Shown piece by piece: positions 6,070-7,126 of a stretch of 7,126 nt of DNA (within the stretch, counting starts at the first letter, position 1; each line of letters opens with the position of its first letter). A program made the position numbers and the translations under genes. The notes under the pieces are model-generated. The model was not told the origin of the DNA. It made no database searches and saw only the letters and a program-made list of their open reading frames with translations. The stretch comes from Sutterella sp. (GTDB lineage: Bacteria > Pseudomonadota > Gammaproteobacteria > Burkholderiales > Burkholderiaceae_F), in contig DXSO01000085.1 in assembly GCA_019410445.1 (NCBI GenBank), positions 1-7,126 on the forward strand, in the 5' to 3' direction.

Positions 6070-6741
6070 TTACATGTTGGCAACCTTGGTGAGTTCCACG
6101 TCGAAAATAAGCGTGGCAAAGGGAGGAATCACGCCGGGATAGCCCTGTTCGCCGTATGCGAGGTTGTAGGGAATCGTCAGTTTGCGCTTGCCGCCGACCT
6201 TCATGCCTTCGATGCCCTGTTCCCAACCGGCAATCACCATGCCTTGACCGAGCGGAAATTCAATGGGTTCTCCGCGCGGAATACTTGAATCAAAGATCGT
6301 ACCGTCGGTAAGTTTGCCCGTGTAGTGCACGCTTACGACCATTCCGGGCTTGGCCTCTTCGCCGGTGCCGACTTCTACTTCCTCGATTTCGAGTTCACCC
6401 GGTTCGGGGATTTCTTCCACATCAAGCAACTCCACCTCAAATTCGAGCGTGGCGTTGGGCGGAATCACGCCGCCGGCGCCATATTCGCCATAGCCGTATT
6501 CGGGAGCGATCACGAGTTTGCGCTTGCCGCCGACTTTCATCCCGGCAAAGCCTTCATCCCAACCGCGAATCACCTGGCCGGCGCCGAGCGTGAATTCGAA
6601 GGGCTGTCCGCGCGGAATGCTCGAATCGAACACCGTACCATCGGTAAGCTTACCGGTGTAGTGCACGCTGATGCGCGTACCTTTTCTGGCTTCGGCACCG
6701 TCACCGACAACCACGTCCGTAATCTGCAGAGCTTCGGTCAT
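6070..6741 (-). CDS. Tandem two-domain FKBP-type peptidyl-prolyl cis-trans isomerase
   Basis: This 223-residue protein without signal peptide is made of two complete FKBP domains, about 1-111 and 112-223, and should act in the cytosol as a prolyl isomerase and folding helper. FKBP12-type pocket residues recur with an exact 112-residue period: Tyr28/140 (VHYTGKLTDG), Phe38-Asp39/Phe150-Asp151 (FDSSIPRG), Val-Ile plus Trp61/173, Tyr84/196 and Phe101/213. Both domains therefore look competent. The VGGKRKL and GVIPP-ATL blocks are the same in both. The linker around 108-122 is acidic. The flap insert that defines SlyD is missing, so this is not SlyD. AAGGA (complement of 6749-6753) lies 7 nt before the ATG and confirms the start. 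The gene is convergent with the ATPase and divergent from the trp leader. Most bacterial FKBPs of this class have a single domain of about 110 residues. Confidence 0.95.
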   Translation of the reverse strand: MTEALQITDVVVGDGAEARKGTRISVHYTGKLTDGTVFDSSIPRGQPFEFTLGAGQVIRGWDEGFAGMKVGGKRKLVIAPEYGYGEYGAGGVIPPNATLEFEVELLDVEEIPEPGELEIEEVEVGTGEEAKPGMVVSVHYTGKLTDGTIFDSSIPRGEPIEFPLGQGMVIAGWEQGIEGMKVGGKRKLTIPYNLAYGEQGYPGVIPPFATLIFDVELTKVANM

Positions 6742-6973
6742 TTTTTATTCCTTGTAGAAAGCAAGGCCGCTATGAGACGACCTCGAATAACTTGGGGCGT
6801 ATCTTGCCCGAGTTTCACGCCCGGACGCAAGTCTTTGCTCGTGATGACGACCCGTCTAAGCAAGTCGACCTATTGCATCCTTCAAACGAACACGCTACAG
6901 TAGTCGTCACAAAATTGGAACACAGTCAGATTTTTTGTGATTCCACAACTTTTTTAACTTCAGACGGCTCGTT
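6742..6973. other. Divergent intergenic region between FKBP and trp leader
   Basis: No gene was found in this stretch. It must hold the FKBP promoter (minus) and the trp promoter (plus), but I could not pick convincing -35/-10 pairs. It contains the FKBP ribosome binding site (complement of 6749-6753) and an inverted repeat TTGTG-ATTC-CACAA (6935-6948) followed by a T6 run, just upstream of the trp leader ORF. The right half is clearly more AT-rich than the left, as expected of a promoter zone. Confidence 0.6.
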
Positions 6974-7024
6974 ATGTTCACGACAAAGCTCTTCAACCAG
7001 TTCTGGTGGTGGCACCTCCCATAG
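6974..7024 (+). CDS. trpL: trp operon leader peptide, 16 residues with three consecutive Trp
   Basis: The short frame ATG...TAG encodes MFTTKLFNQFWWWHLP. Three consecutive TGG codons (7004-7012) near the end, with the stop placed just before alternative RNA hairpins, are the defining traits of a tryptophan attenuation leader. When charged tRNA-Trp is scarce the ribosome stalls on these codons and blocks segment 1. The upstream ribosome binding site is weak (GACGG at 6963-6967, 6 nt before the ATG). The peptide itself has no expected function after synthesis. The trp structural genes, most probably trpE first, should begin just beyond the window's right edge. Confidence 0.92.
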   Translation: MFTTKLFNQFWWWHLP

Positions 7025-7080
7025 GGCGGGTGCGCTTTGTCATGTCACAAGAAAAGTGAAGTTTGAAGAAAGAAACCCGC
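7012..7080 (+). promoter_or_regulatory. trp attenuator: alternative anti-antiterminator and antiterminator pairings
   Basis: Segment 1, GCACCTCCC (7012-7020), pairs with segment 2, GGGCGGGTGC (7024-7033), with an ATA loop and one bulged C (7027); this is the 1:2 hairpin. Segment 2 also contains GCGGGT (7026-7031), the exact complement of ACCCGC (7075-7080), segment 3 of the terminator, giving the competing 2:3 antiterminator. GGCGGGT occurs identically in segments 2 (7025-7031) and 4 (7094-7100), as needed for mutually exclusive pairing. A ribosome stalled on the Trp codons covers segment 1, frees segment 2 and allows read-through. Confidence 0.88.
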
Positions 7081-7105
7081 GGACAGCAGAGTCGGCGGGT
7101 TTTTT
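7073..7105 (+). terminator. trp attenuator terminator (3:4 hairpin)
   Basis: AAACCCGC (7073-7080) pairs with GCGGGTTT (7095-7102); a further GAC/GTC pairing (7082-7084 with 7091-7093) lies above one G/G mismatch. A run of six T's (7100-7105) follows. It is a rho-independent terminator that forms by default when segment 2 is held in the 1:2 hairpin, stopping transcription before the trp structural genes. Confidence 0.92.
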
Positions 7106-7126
7106 AATACCCTCAAACCCTCAGAC

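Noticed and set aside
6325..6903. 192-codon plus-strand frame opposite the FKBP gene
   Set aside because: Antisense shadow of a well-supported FKBP gene with a good ribosome binding site and terminator.
1..7126. CRISPR array, tRNA or rRNA genes, insertion-sequence transposase
   Set aside because: No regularly spaced long repeats, cloverleaf ends, rRNA blocks or transposase motifs were seen on either strand.

Overview
The window reads as chromosomal DNA of a proteobacterium, most likely a betaproteobacterium of the Burkholderiales/Sutterellaceae kind. That placement is an inference from general gene style, a cytosolic FKBP and a Trp-rich trp leader; no rRNA or other marker gene is present to settle it.

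Layout. (1) Positions 1-235 are the 5' end of a group II intron RNA on the minus strand, probably class C, cut by the left edge. It abuts a strong intrinsic terminator hairpin (244-279). (2) Positions 280-419 are an intergenic promoter region. A candidate promoter (327-354) is overlapped and followed by three copies of TCRTACGA spaced 20-21 bp apart, which looks like an operator array. (3) Positions 420-5964 are one plus-strand gene run: a secreted class III substrate-binding protein, a FecCD/BtuC-type permease (GTG start overlapping the previous stop), then rfbC, rfbD and rfbB of dTDP-L-rhamnose synthesis, then the ABC ATPase that completes the transporter. (4) A bidirectional terminator (5989-6022) separates this run from a convergent minus-strand gene encoding a two-domain FKBP prolyl isomerase (6070-6741). 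(5) Positions 6742-6973 are a divergent intergenic region. (6) Positions 6974-7106 hold a classical tryptophan attenuator on the plus strand: a 16-residue leader peptide with three consecutive Trp codons, alternative 1:2 and 2:3 pairings, and a rho-independent terminator. The trp structural genes (probably trpE first) should start just past the right edge.

How the genes work together. The binding protein, permease and ATPase form a complete type II (FecBCDE/BtuCDF-like) importer whose genes are split by a rhamnose cassette. The ATPase starts with eight histidines in strict alternation, so a transition metal (nickel, cobalt or zinc) or a metal chelate is the leading guess for the substrate. 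The TCATAC core of the operator-like repeats equals one NikR half-site, which points weakly to nickel, but the repeats are direct rather than in the NikR inverted arrangement. rfbC, rfbD and rfbB encode three of the four dTDP-rhamnose enzymes; rfbA (glucose-1-phosphate thymidylyltransferase) is not in the window. Two features have no protein ORF and are easy to miss: the intron end on the left and the trp attenuator on the right.
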